Source: a virus
Reading direction: 5' to 3' (one strand)
IMG/VR virus record: IMGVR_UViG_3300027906_000107
Coordinates: 1 to 28,125 of that record
DNA length: 28,125 nucleotides
Shown here: one piece after another, positions 1-6,370 of the stretch
How the letters are laid out: every line of letters begins with the position of its first letter
Position numbering within the stretch: position 1 is the stretch's first letter
Made by a program: the position numbers and the translations under genes
Notes under the pieces: generated by a model
Told to the model about the DNA's origin: nothing
What the model saw: the letters and a program-made list of their open reading frames with translations, nothing else
Database searches by the model: none

Positions 1-102
1 ATTAGAATAAAATCTCCAGCTGGTAATAATCAGAATAGTAATGCTGCAGAAGGTGGAAGTAGTGGTACTGACAAAGGTCATGTCAGATTATATTGGATGT
101 AG
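1..102 (+). CDS. Tail fibre/virion protein, C-terminal end only (partial)
   Basis: Frame 1 is open from the window edge to a TAG at 100-102 and encodes 33 residues ending GTDKGHVRLYWM. The stretch is rich in Gly, Asn and Ser, as is common at the distal end of phage fibre or appendage proteins. It lies directly upstream of a tail-assembly-chaperone-like gene and a run of fibre-like genes, which supports a tail appendage role. The stop codon overlaps the AGGAGG ribosome binding site of the next gene (101-106), so the two are translationally close. Start and domain content lie outside the window, so the function is inferred from context only. Confidence 0.55.
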   Translation: MRIKSPAGNNQNSNAAEGGSSGTDKGHVRLYWM

Positions 103-113
103 GAGGAATTACA

Positions 114-389
114 ATGAAAGTAAAAGTAGTAACACATGATGCAATTACAGGTAAAACTGTAGAAAAAGAAGAAGACATAACTCCTAAAACTTATCCAGAG
201 CAAGAGCTTAAGGTATTAAGATATGCAAGAAATGAATTATTAGCAGAAACAGATTATATGGTGTTAGCAGATACAGCAACAATAAGTGATGCTTGGAAAA
301 AATATAGGCAAGAATTAAGAGATATAACTAAAACATTTAAAAGCATGGGAGACAAAGATTTTAAGTTTCCAACAAAGCCAAAGGAGTAG
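114..389 (+). CDS. Tail-assembly-chaperone-like small protein, copy 1
   Basis: A 91-aa protein. The central pattern (ARNELLAETDYMVLAD, then WKKYRQELRDI) resembles phage tail assembly chaperones of the tail_APC type, in which a [R]NxLLxxTDW segment is followed by WxxYRQxLRD. Such proteins usually sit beside tail fibre genes and help fold or assemble the fibre. I chose ATG 114 over an in-frame TTG at 93 because AGGAGG (101-106) is correctly spaced from 114. A paralogue lies at 2812-3099, and the last 20 or so codons are nearly identical between the two. The tail ends in a Lys/Pro-rich segment (FKFPTKPKE). Family assignment is by remembered motif, not by a search. Confidence 0.6.
   Translation: MKVKVVTHDAITGKTVEKEEDITPKTYPEQELKVLRYARNELLAETDYMVLADTATISDAWKKYRQELRDITKTFKSMGDKDFKFPTKPKE
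318..379 (+). repeat. 62-bp direct repeat, copy 1
   Basis: This block in the 3' end of the first chaperone-like gene matches 3031-3092 at 60 of 62 positions. It starts AGAGATATAACTAAAACATT and ends in AACAAAGCC. The mismatches are C/T and G/A in the middle. The upstream halves of the two genes are much more diverged at DNA level, so this is a local island of near-identity on both sides of the fibre genes. Confidence 0.9.
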
Positions 390-392
390 GAC

Positions 393-857
393 ATGCCATA
401 TATAGGGAAAGAGCCATTACATGGTGAATATATTAAATTAGATGCGATCACTACAAGTGCTACTGCGACTTACAATCTTTTGAGAAGTAGTGCAGCTTAT
501 AGTCCAGGAACAGCCGAGCAGTGTATCGTTAGTCTTAACGGAGTAACACAAGCTCCAGGAGATGCTTATACCATAAGTGGTAGTACAATAACATTTAGTG
601 AAGCATTGACAAGTAGTGATGTTATTAATTATATATTAGTAATGGGTAATAACTTAGATACTGGTACACCTTCTGCTGGATCTGTTCAAGGAACACACTT
701 AGCTAATACATTATTTAGAGATCCATTGAGAATAAATGATGCATCTATTGATGGTAATATCACAATAGCAAGCACAGAGAGAGCCATGGCAGCTGGAGAT
801 ATTTCAGTGGCTAATGGTGTAACATTAACAGTTAACGGAGTATTGACCATTGTCTAG
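393..857 (+). CDS. Tail fibre/tip-like protein
   Basis: A 154-aa protein starting MPYIGKEPLHGEY. It reads as a beta-rich, Ser/Thr/Gly-rich virion appendage protein: a segment QCIVSLNGVTQAPGDAYTI followed by ITFSEALTSSDVINYILVMG is typical of short beta-sandwich modules found in marine phage fibre proteins. The C-terminus (VANGVTLTVNGVLTIV) looks like a beta-stranded end shared by many phage fibre fragments. A GGAG ribosome site precedes ATG 393, three bases after the chaperone-like gene. It overlaps the next gene by 8 nt. No enzymatic motif is visible. The role in host recognition is inferred from composition and neighbours. Confidence 0.55.
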   Translation: MPYIGKEPLHGEYIKLDAITTSATATYNLLRSSAAYSPGTAEQCIVSLNGVTQAPGDAYTISGSTITFSEALTSSDVINYILVMGNNLDTGTPSAGSVQGTHLANTLFRDPLRINDASIDGNITIASTERAMAAGDISVANGVTLTVNGVLTIV

Positions 858-1563
858 TAAATTATATGTGGACTCGATAGAGCCAAAAACAACAGGTGGT
901 AGTATTACATTTCCTGAATCCTCTACTTTTAGTGGTACGAGTACTTTTAGTGGTACATCAAACTTTACTGGAACAGTTACAGGTGCTGGATCAGTTGTAA
1001 AAATATCTAGTGGAGCTCCAGCAGCTAGCACAAGTCATTTTGATATATCATTACCAACTACTGCTGGTCAGTATTCAAGATTATTATGGAATATTCGTGG
1101 TGTCAGAATGTCAACAGCACATGGTTTTGGATTAAGATTTCAAACACAAGGTGGAAGTGTAAGAGGAGGTGCAGATAGAACTGGTGGAGATTACTTTAAC
1201 TATAACCTTGAAGAGCAACAAGGGTCAGCAGTAACTGGAGAAGATAATCCAAGTACAAACGCAATCAGAGCTTTTTATTATAATATGCCTCTGACTGATG
1301 ATCCAGCTAAATATTGGAATGATTATGAGTATGTAATTAGTAATAATGAAACTGCAACTCTATGTACTAGAGCAAGATGGTTAGGAACTGGTGGATCTGA
1401 TTACAGTGGAACAAATTATTTCATGTGGCGACAAGGACATGGTGGTGTTCAAACAGCCGAAGTTAATGATTTAATGAGGATATTCATGTGTGATTATGCC
1501 CAAACTACATTTACAGCTACGATGACACATGAAGGTTGGGAATTATATGGGGTGTTAAAATGA
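850..1563 (+). CDS. Tail fibre-like protein (TTG start)
   Basis: A 237-aa protein. The only sensible start is TTG 850, overlapping the previous stop by 8 nt, giving MSSKLYVDSIEPKTTGG. This N-terminus follows the (S)xLxVDxI...G pattern shared by the neighbouring fibre-like genes and probably is a short attachment or trimerisation segment. Residues about 23-45 are a low-complexity Ser/Thr/Phe/Gly stretch with tandem STFSGT units. The remainder (about 55-237) is a globular domain rich in Gly, Tyr, Asn and Trp, including GTNYFMWRQGHGGVQ near the end, compatible with a receptor-binding head. It ends at TGA 1561-1563 inside an ATGA overlap with the next gene. Confidence 0.55.
   Translation: MSSKLYVDSIEPKTTGGSITFPESSTFSGTSTFSGTSNFTGTVTGAGSVVKISSGAPAASTSHFDISLPTTAGQYSRLLWNIRGVRMSTAHGFGLRFQTQGGSVRGGADRTGGDYFNYNLEEQQGSAVTGEDNPSTNAIRAFYYNMPLTDDPAKYWNDYEYVISNNETATLCTRARWLGTGGSDYSGTNYFMWRQGHGGVQTAEVNDLMRIFMCDYAQTTFTATMTHEGWELYGVLK
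925..960 (+). repeat. 18-bp tandem duplication in fibre gene
   Basis: ACTTTTAGTGGTACGAGT at 925-942 is followed by ACTTTTAGTGGTACATCA at 943-960, encoding TFSGTS twice. A weaker third unit (NFTGT) follows. This looks like local slippage within the low-complexity linker between the N-terminal attachment segment and the distal domain. Confidence 0.8.
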
Positions 1564-2165
1564 GTGGAATAATAACAGCAACAAATTTACAAACGAGTAA
1601 TATAAAGAGTGCTACTGGTAATGCAGGGGCTACAATAGCTAGTAATGGAGACATGACTATGTCTGCAAGCAGAAAGCTATATGCTCCAGGACATATTGTA
1701 CAAGTACAAAGTGATATATTAACAACATATTGGGCAAGTGGCACGAGTACAACTGCATGGGTAGATACTCCTTTAGAAGTAACAATTACACCTTCATCTA
1801 CTTCATCTAAAATAATGATTACTGGAATGATTAATTTTAGTGGTGAAGCTGGAAGTCATGTTGACTTTAAAGTAGTTAGAGGTGGATCAGATATATTACT
1901 AACAACTTCAACTCTAGGCAATAGACAGGCATCACATATACATTATTATTGTGGAAGTAATGATGATGTTTATCAGATTATTCCAGGTCGTATAGAATTA
2001 TTAGATTCACCATCTAGTACAAGTGCATTAACTTATACATTAAGAGCTGCTACTCCCCATAGTGCTGGTTATGCTGCATTGTTAAATCAAGTAGCTACAG
2101 ATGCAGATCAAGCATATAATGCATATACAGTTTCAACTTTAACTTGCTGGGAGGTCGCTGGGTAA
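1560..2165 (+). CDS. Tail fibre-like protein
   Basis: A 201-aa protein starting MSGIITATNLQTSNI. I chose ATG 1560 (ATGA overlap with the previous stop) over an upstream in-frame start at 1536. The N-terminal 35 residues follow a pattern shared with the next gene: I(L)xxxNxQSxxx..N(A)GATIAS.G. The rest resembles beta-sandwich fibre heads of marine phages: TYWASGTSTTAWVDTPLEVT, then TPSSTSSKIMITGMINFSG, and an end rich in aromatic and Thr residues (TVSTLTCWEVAG). This is the common 'statistically ordered beta-strand, then CWE-x-stop' style of such proteins. It ends in TAATG, overlapping the next start by one base. Confidence 0.55.
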   Translation: MSGIITATNLQTSNIKSATGNAGATIASNGDMTMSASRKLYAPGHIVQVQSDILTTYWASGTSTTAWVDTPLEVTITPSSTSSKIMITGMINFSGEAGSHVDFKVVRGGSDILLTTSTLGNRQASHIHYYCGSNDDVYQIIPGRIELLDSPSSTSALTYTLRAATPHSAGYAALLNQVATDADQAYNAYTVSTLTCWEVAG

Positions 2166-2803
2166 TGACAAGTATATTAAAAGTAAATAACATACAGAGT
2201 AGTGCAAGTAATGCTGCAGCTACTATTGCAAGTAGTGGTGCAGTAACCTTTCCTCAGGCTGTTACATTCAGTGGTACAGTTACAGGAGATAATGGTACAA
2301 CATTAACTAAAACAGCTGACATAGAGCCTTCTGGAAGTACAACTGCTACATTTACAAGTATACCTTCTGGGGTAAAGCATATTGCTGTAACTGGAACTGA
2401 CTTGTCTATGTCAAGTGGTAGTGGTGTTCCAAATACTTACTATCTTTTACAAATAGGAACTGGAGGTGGTGTTAATACTACTGGTTATTATGGTGCAAGT
2501 TGTCAGCAAAATTCAGCTGGAACTGATGGTGTTGCTGTAAACACACAAGCTTGGGGTGGTAATGGATGGGTGTTATCTCATGCAACCTCTGCTAGTACAA
2601 CCTTATATATTAAAGCTGATTTAAGATTAATAGATAGTGATGCAAATGTATGGGGATATAACATGATAAGTGCTATAAATGGTACTGGTATTCATTGGGG
2701 ATCTGGAACTCATACTTTAAGTGGTGCATTAGATACATTAAGAGTATTAACGAAAAGTGGTTACACTTATGATGCTGGTAAAATTTCAATACAATATGAG
2801 TAG
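2165..2803 (+). CDS. Tail fibre-like protein
   Basis: A 212-aa protein starting MTSILKVNNIQSSASNAAAT. ATG 2165 is preferred to TTG 2144 because GGGAGG (2149-2154) is spaced for it and it shares a TAATG junction with the preceding stop. The N-terminal segment parallels the previous gene (KVNNIQ...NAAATIASSG) and the linker (VTFSGTVTG) parallels the gene at 850. The distal part contains hydrophobic strands alternating with Gly/Ser/Asn loops (for example KHIAVTGTDLSMSSGSGVPN), consistent with a beta-structured receptor-binding head. No catalytic motif is seen. Confidence 0.55.
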   Translation: MTSILKVNNIQSSASNAAATIASSGAVTFPQAVTFSGTVTGDNGTTLTKTADIEPSGSTTATFTSIPSGVKHIAVTGTDLSMSSGSGVPNTYYLLQIGTGGGVNTTGYYGASCQQNSAGTDGVAVNTQAWGGNGWVLSHATSASTTLYIKADLRLIDSDANVWGYNMISAINGTGIHWGSGTHTLSGALDTLRVLTKSGYTYDAGKISIQYE

Positions 2804-2811
2804 GAGAAAAC

Positions 2812-3099
2812 ATGGCTAAAGTAACAGAAGTAAATGTTGTTACAGGAAAACAAACAACAAGGGATATGACTGAATCTGAAGAAAAAGCTATTTCGGATGC
2901 AGTTCCTAGCGAATCAGCTCAATTAAGTATATTAAGACATGAAAGAAATATATTATTGAAAGAAACAGATTATATGGGATTATCAGATATAGCTATGTCT
3001 GCGAAATGGAAAACATATCGTCAAGAACTTAGAGATATAACTAAAACATTTAAAAGTATGGAAGACAAAGATTTTAAGTTTCCAACAAAGCCTGAGTAG
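2812..3099 (+). CDS. Tail-assembly-chaperone-like small protein, copy 2
   Basis: A 95-aa protein that is paralogous to the product at 114-389. The ETDYMGLSDI and WKTYRQELRDITKTF segments match the chaperone-like pattern and the C-terminal FKFPTKPE is nearly identical. The N-terminal 35 residues (MAKVTEVNVVTGKQTTRDMTESEEKAI) differ from copy 1, so the variable end may confer fibre specificity. A TAGGAG ribosome site precedes ATG 2812. The position after three consecutive fibre-like genes suggests it serves one of them or the next one. Assignment rests on the motif and the context. Confidence 0.6.
   Translation: MAKVTEVNVVTGKQTTRDMTESEEKAISDAVPSESAQLSILRHERNILLKETDYMGLSDIAMSAKWKTYRQELRDITKTFKSMEDKDFKFPTKPE
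3031..3092 (+). repeat. 62-bp direct repeat, copy 2
   Basis: Matches 318-379 at 60 of 62 bases, same orientation, about 2.7 kb downstream. It lies in the 3' end of the second chaperone-like gene, so the two copies bracket the fibre genes at 393-2803. Confidence 0.9.
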
Positions 3100-3108
3100 G
3101 AGATTAGT

Positions 3109-3717
3109 ATGGCACTTACAAAATTAAACTTCGGTGGGAAACAGCAAGCTCTTATCGCTGCTAATATACCCACAGTTACAGGAACTCAGATGCCTGCTGG
3201 TACTATTATTAAAACAGAGACTAAACCATTTTCAGCTTTTGGTAATATAGATATACCTACTGCTGGAACTTATGTAGATATAGCTGCAACTGAACAAACT
3301 TTTACTCGTTCAATCTCAACAAGTAAAATATTAGTTGTATATAATTTAAAAGCAAATGGGTATCAATATACTTATTTAAGATTAAATAGAAAAATTGGAA
3401 GTGGAAGTTATGCTGTAGTAGGCTCTGGAGCTAGTGGTACTCAAAATGGTAGAACTTCAGTAAGGCAAGTATTAGGAGAATTATATAATAATATATCTGT
3501 AAGTGCTATGGGATATGGTGTTCATTCCGATATATATCAGTATTTAGATACTTCTGCTTTAGGTTTAACAGACTCAGCAGATGCTATTTCTTATAAAATA
3601 TCTGCTACATCAAATGCAAATGGAAATGACCTTTATCTAAATATAGACGGATATGATAATGCTATTGCTAATAGTACAACTGAATCATCAGTTACTTTCT
3701 ACGAGATTAAGGTCTAA
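3109..3717 (+). CDS. Tail fibre/spike-like protein
   Basis: A 202-aa protein starting MALTKLNFGGKQQALIAANIP, preceded by AGGAG. The opening (ALTKLNFGG...ALIAANIPT) is a typical N-terminal attachment segment of marine phage short fibre proteins. The sequence PAGTIIKTETKPFS, then IDIPTAGTYVDIAATEQTFT, continues as a beta-rich body, and the end (SSVTFYEIKV) is a common last strand in such receptor-binding domains. It follows the second chaperone-like gene by 9 nt. It ends in TAATG with the next start. No enzymatic residues are recognisable. Confidence 0.6.
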   Translation: MALTKLNFGGKQQALIAANIPTVTGTQMPAGTIIKTETKPFSAFGNIDIPTAGTYVDIAATEQTFTRSISTSKILVVYNLKANGYQYTYLRLNRKIGSGSYAVVGSGASGTQNGRTSVRQVLGELYNNISVSAMGYGVHSDIYQYLDTSALGLTDSADAISYKISATSNANGNDLYLNIDGYDNAIANSTTESSVTFYEIKV

Positions 3718-3911
3718 TGAAGATGTCAATGAAACCTGAACTACAAGTACAGATGGAGCTTGATGCCCACGAAAAGGAGTGTGCCCTGAGATACGAACAA
3801 GTAAACGAAAAGTTAGCTGCATTAGATAAACGTATGTGGCGTATAGAAGCGATGTCTATGATTGGTACATTAGGTGTCGTGGCATTAGTAATAACAATTA
3901 TTATGAAATGA
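3717..3911 (+). CDS. Small coiled-coil protein with C-terminal membrane segment
   Basis: A 64-aa protein. Residues about 8-42 are charged and heptad-like (QMELDAHEKECALRYEQVNE), and residues about 47-63 form a single hydrophobic helix (MIGTLGVVALVITIIM) at the extreme C-terminus. This tail-anchored layout resembles XhlA-like haemolysin/holin-associated phage proteins, which support membrane permeabilisation. It sits at the border between fibre and lysis genes, overlapping the previous stop by one base (TAATG), with AAGG just upstream. Lysis involvement is inference; it could equally be an anchor for another membrane protein. Confidence 0.5.
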   Translation: MKMSMKPELQVQMELDAHEKECALRYEQVNEKLAALDKRMWRIEAMSMIGTLGVVALVITIIMK

Positions 3912-3923
3912 GGTTTAAATCAT

Positions 3924-4061
3924 ATGGAAAAGCTTTCAAAGTTAATTGAAAAATTTTTAAGAAAATTTATTACGTTTAGAGAATCGCCAGCATTTCTAAC
4001 TGGTAAAGGGAAAAAGAAAAATGGAATTAGTATTTGCTCTGATAACGTATCTAGGAGCTAA
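3924..4061 (+). CDS. Hypothetical small basic protein (45 aa)
   Basis: This ORF opens at ATG 3924 (MEKLSKLIEKFLRKFITFRE) and stops at TAA 4059-4061, filling what would otherwise be a 110-bp gap. ATGAGG at 3908-3913 is a plausible ribosome site about 10 nt upstream. The first 20 residues form a strongly amphipathic, basic helix and residues 27-33 are a Lys-rich patch (GKGKKKN). It overlaps the next gene by 41 nt, which is longer than most overlaps here and lowers confidence. If translated it could be a membrane-active peptide, but no family is recognised. Confidence 0.35.
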   Translation: MEKLSKLIEKFLRKFITFRESPAFLTGKGKKKNGISICSDNVSRS

Positions 4062-4221
4062 TAAGATAGATGAAAGCTATTTTAAGAATATAGATAGCTG
4101 TTTCTATTTTGCAGAAAGAATAAATAGGAATATGCCAGTACCAACTGCCGAGGACGAGTTAAGATATACTGCTGTTTGTCAACCAAAAAAGGTGAATAAA
4201 GATAACAAAAAGGTGTATTAA
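4021..4221 (+). CDS. Conserved-looking small phage protein of unknown function
   Basis: A 66-aa protein starting MELVFALITYLGANKIDESY. A short hydrophobic N-terminus is followed by a CxxFA-type segment (SCFYFAERINRN) and a terminal VCQPKKVNKDNKKVY. A similar layout (hydrophobic start, one mid Cys, aromatic-rich helix, late Cys-x-P) is found in small hypothetical proteins next to lysis genes in marine phages, as far as I recall; no function is known. The two Cys could pair if the protein reaches the periplasm. It ends in TAATG, sharing a base with the next start. Confidence 0.5.
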   Translation: MELVFALITYLGANKIDESYFKNIDSCFYFAERINRNMPVPTAEDELRYTAVCQPKKVNKDNKKVY

Positions 4222-4985
4222 TGATTGATCCAATAACGATAAGTGCTGCTGTCGGCATAGCTAGTTCTGCTTTTAAGACTATTAAAGAAGGATTTGCAAT
4301 AGGCAAAGATGTAGAGGGCATGACTAAGGATATTAGTCGATGGATGGGTGCAGTATCAGATGTTGATAATGCCGAGAAGATGGCTAAGAATCCTCCATTA
4401 TTCAAGAAATTATTTTCTGCTGGATCAGTAGAGGAAGAAGCTATGGCTGCTTATATTGCTAAAAAGAAACTTGCTGAACAAAGACAAGAGCTAAAAACAT
4501 GGCTTAATATGACTCAAGGTCCAGGAGCATATGATGATTTATTAGCTATGGAAGGTCGTATAAGAAAACAGAGACAAGAAGCAATATACAAACAACAACA
4601 GATGAGACAAAAGATACTTGAATGGATTGGTATATTTCTTATAATAGCCTTAGTAGGTGGATTGTTACTATTTGTAGCCGTTACATGGTCAAAAAAAGCT
4701 CATGCTGGAGATTATAAATATACACCAAAGACGTATACTAAACAACAACAGATTCATCAAGGTCTAATTACTAAAAAGAAATACACTACTTGCAGACTTA
4801 AAAAGATACTCAAGTCAAGACATACAGGTAAACAAGCTTGTATTTATCTAGGTGGAAATAAAACATATACTCTTATGTATGAAGATGTTTGTCCTAAAAG
4901 TTATAAATGTGTTTATAATCCACATAGTAAAGAACCTAATATAGATGATGTTATATCTAGTTTGAAAAATGCAGTCAAAAAATAA
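4221..4985 (+). CDS. Membrane protein with cytoplasmic helical domain and Cys-rich C-terminal domain
   Basis: A 254-aa protein, not assigned to a named family. Residues 1-30 form a hydrophobic/amphipathic helix (ITISAAVGIASSAFKTI), 35-130 are helical and charged with a WMGAVSDVDNAEK segment and an EEEAMAAYIAKKKLAEQRQE helix, and 136-155 form a clear membrane helix (IGIFLIIALVGGLLLFVAV). A basic, Cys-containing domain of about 95 residues follows (Cys191, 207, 224, 230), preceded by an AHAGDY segment reminiscent of a processing site. The N-terminal 160 residues resemble an uncharacterised protein common in marine podoviruses and cyanophages, near tail and lysis genes. The Cys-rich tail looks like an added periplasmic domain. 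The last 17 nt overlap the next gene. Confidence 0.5.
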   Translation: MIDPITISAAVGIASSAFKTIKEGFAIGKDVEGMTKDISRWMGAVSDVDNAEKMAKNPPLFKKLFSAGSVEEEAMAAYIAKKKLAEQRQELKTWLNMTQGPGAYDDLLAMEGRIRKQRQEAIYKQQQMRQKILEWIGIFLIIALVGGLLLFVAVTWSKKAHAGDYKYTPKTYTKQQQIHQGLITKKKYTTCRLKKILKSRHTGKQACIYLGGNKTYTLMYEDVCPKSYKCVYNPHSKEPNIDDVISSLKNAVKK

Positions 4986-5253
4986 ATCAGTATATAAAAG
5001 TAATGGATATCAGCTTGTCATAAAGGATATAGAAGGTGCTTTGTATAATAAAGGTAAGCTTGTATTTAAAGGAAATAGTAAATATGCTCTATCTTTCTTC
5101 CTGAGATATTGTGAAGATGGAGAGCTTAAAGATAAACTCAAAGCGAGGTTTGATAAATATGAAATTAGTAAACCACTTAAAGAAGATAAAAAAGAAAATA
5201 AACCAGTTGTTACAGAAACTAATAAACCAAATAAAAGAAATAAGAAAGTATAA
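4969..5253 (+). CDS. Hypothetical lysine-rich protein
   Basis: A 94-aa protein starting MQSKNKSVYKSNGYQLVIKD. The first 65 residues look globular, with beta-strand-like segments (ALYNKGKLVFKGNSKYALSF) and a helix; the last 25 residues are Lys/Asn/Pro-rich and disordered. The start overlaps the previous gene by 17 nt and has no strong ribosome site, so translation may be coupled. No homologue is recognised. Position between the membrane protein and the holin suggests a lysis-region accessory role, but this is only context. Confidence 0.45.
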   Translation: MQSKNKSVYKSNGYQLVIKDIEGALYNKGKLVFKGNSKYALSFFLRYCEDGELKDKLKARFDKYEISKPLKEDKKENKPVVTETNKPNKRNKKV

Positions 5254-5295
5254 GATATGTAAATGTGATTGTGATTGTAAAAAATAGGAGGACAT

Positions 5296-5691
5296 ATGTT
5301 AACAGCATTAATAGGACCAGTAAGTAATCTTCTAGGTAAGTTCATAGAAGATAAAGATATGAAGAATAAGTTGGCTCATGAAGTAGCTACTATGGCAGAG
5401 ACACATGCTCAAGAGTTAGCCAAAGGACAACTAGCAATTAATAAAGAAGAAGCTAAACATAAGAATATATTTGTCGCTGGTTGGAGACCATTCATCGGCT
5501 GGACGTGTGGTATTGCTTTGTGTTGGCACTTTGTACTTGCTCCTGTAACTATATTTGTATGTGCCTATCTCAATGTAGTAATACCAGAGCTACCTACATT
5601 CGATATGGGAAGTCTTATGACAGTACTCATGGGTATGTTGGGTTTGGGTGGACTTAGAAGTTTTGAGAAATATAAAGGATTAACGAAATGA
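5296..5691 (+). CDS. Holin, 3-TM family
   Basis: A 131-aa protein. Residues 20-55 are a charged helix, followed by VAGWRPFIGW at about 60-69, the hallmark of the 3-TM holin family (GTA_holin_3TM). Hydrophobic segments follow at roughly 66-90 and 105-120 (MTVLMGMLGLGGLRSFEKY ends the domain, also family-typical). Such proteins permeabilise the inner membrane so that endolysin reaches the cell wall. AGGAGG sits just before ATG 5296. A small gene and the lysozyme follow immediately, giving a holin-x-endolysin order. It overlaps the next start through ATGA (5688-5691). Confidence 0.8.
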   Translation: MLTALIGPVSNLLGKFIEDKDMKNKLAHEVATMAETHAQELAKGQLAINKEEAKHKNIFVAGWRPFIGWTCGIALCWHFVLAPVTIFVCAYLNVVIPELPTFDMGSLMTVLMGMLGLGGLRSFEKYKGLTK

Positions 5692-5888
5692 TAGAATTAA
5701 TAGTATTAGGAGTATCGAGTTTATTCTTTTACGAAAATGCAGATTACTTTTCAGTTGCTAAAAAACAATATGAAGAAGGTTATCATTTAGAGTATGTAGG
5801 GATAACAGAAGCTAACGATGAAGTTATATCTATACCTGTTAAAGCACCTAATAAAAAAGAATATATTATGTTTAGAATGAAATATTAA
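5688..5888 (+). CDS. Small hypothetical protein in the lysis operon
   Basis: A 66-aa protein (MIELIVLGVSSLFFYENADY start) overlapping the holin by 4 nt. The first 14 residues are hydrophobic but too short for an ideal membrane helix; the rest is acidic/aromatic with a HLEYVGITEANDEVISIPV segment. Between holin and endolysin one may expect a lysis regulator or spanin component, but there is no lipobox and no long coiled coil, so a spanin call is not supported. Function unknown. Confidence 0.45.
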   Translation: MIELIVLGVSSLFFYENADYFSVAKKQYEEGYHLEYVGITEANDEVISIPVKAPNKKEYIMFRMKY

Positions 5889-5899
5889 GAGAGGGATAT

Positions 5900-6316
5900 A
5901 TGAGCAGATTAATAGAGACATTAAGAAGACAAGAAGGTGTTAAGAATACACTATATAAATGCACTTCAGATAAGTGGACAATAGGTGTAGGAAGAAACTT
6001 AGAAGATGTAGGTTTATCTGATGAAGAAATAGACTACCTATTAGAGAACGATATTGAGAGGACAGAAGAATTATTAGACGAATACATGGATTGGTGGAGA
6101 GACTTAGACAGTATAAGACAAGAAGCCATGGTTAACTTTGTATTCAATGTAGGAATAGGTACTGCTCAGAAGTTTAAGAAGGCGATGACTGCATTAGAAG
6201 AACAAGATTACGACACTGCTGCTGATGAAATGATGGACTCAAATTGGAGTAAACAAGTAGGTCAAAGAGCAGTTGAAGTAACCGAAATGATTAGAACAGG
6301 TGAATATCAAGACTGA
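5900..6316 (+). CDS. Endolysin: GH24 (T4-type) lysozyme with Asp-to-Cys substitution
   Basis: A 138-aa muramidase-type enzyme that cleaves peptidoglycan at lysis. Alignment by eye to T4 lysozyme: RRQEGVKNTLYKCT matches the T4 segment RIDEGLRLKIYKDT, giving catalytic Glu12 (T4 Glu11) and Thr27 (T4 Thr26) in WTIGVG. The T4 Asp20 position is Cys21 (codon TGC, 5960-5962). The C-terminal SNWSKQVGQRA...IRTGEY also matches the family (T4 SRWYNQTPNRA...FRTG). There is no signal peptide, so export depends on the holin. It is shorter than T4 lysozyme (164 aa). GAGGGATATATG provides the start. Engineered T4 lysozyme with Cys at position 20 is known to stay active, so the substitution need not inactivate it. 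Confidence 0.85.
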   Translation: MSRLIETLRRQEGVKNTLYKCTSDKWTIGVGRNLEDVGLSDEEIDYLLENDIERTEELLDEYMDWWRDLDSIRQEAMVNFVFNVGIGTAQKFKKAMTALEEQDYDTAADEMMDSNWSKQVGQRAVEVTEMIRTGEYQD

Positions 6317-6320
6317 CATA

Positions 6321-6340
6321 TAACACGACCTTTAAGGGGG
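6321..6340 (+). promoter_or_regulatory. Phage (T7-like RNA polymerase) promoter candidate upstream of ribonucleotide reductase
   Basis: TAACACGACCTTTAAGGGGG. It matches 15 of 20 positions, without gaps, with the element at 17466. TAACACGAC differs in one base from the T7 consensus TAATACGAC, and a G-run stands where T7 initiates with GGG, though two bases closer. It lies in the only gap of the lysis-RNR region, 31 nt before the RNR start. Two copies only, so the consensus is provisional. Predicted start is near G6336-6337. Confidence 0.7.
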
Positions 6341-6362
6341 TTGCCCATCATTATCTTAAAGG
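6329..6362 (+). promoter_or_regulatory. Inverted repeat overlapping promoter and RNR ribosome binding site
   Basis: CCTTTAAG (6329-6336) pairs perfectly with CTTAAAGG (6355-6362) across an 18-nt loop containing GGG-TTG-CCC. The right arm includes the AAAGG of the RNR ribosome binding site. A transcript reading through from the lysis genes would sequester that site, whereas one starting at the promoter near 6336 would lack the left arm. Confidence 0.5.
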
Positions 6363-6370
6363 AGTAAAAT

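Noticed and set aside
93-113. TTG 93 (and likewise 1536 and 2144) as gene starts
   Set aside because: In each case a downstream ATG (114, 1560, 2165) has a better-spaced ribosome site or an ATGA/TAATG junction with the preceding stop.
1028-1031. Tyr in place of His in motif C of the 1225-aa protein (residue 1028, codon around nt 24564) as evidence that it is an inactive polymerase
   Set aside because: The catalytic Asp, Lys and Tyr positions are all kept, and the substituted His is not the metal ligand. Note that the interval fields hold the residue number, not a window position.
4082-5345. Minus-strand open frames across the lysis region (for example 4082-4405 and 5010-5345)
   Set aside because: They overlap well-supported plus-strand genes, have no ribosome sites or operon partners and their products are low-complexity, as expected from opposite-strand shadows.
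5688-5888. Spanin gene between holin and endolysin
   Set aside because: The product has no lipobox, no full membrane anchor and no periplasmic coiled coil, so the label is not supported.
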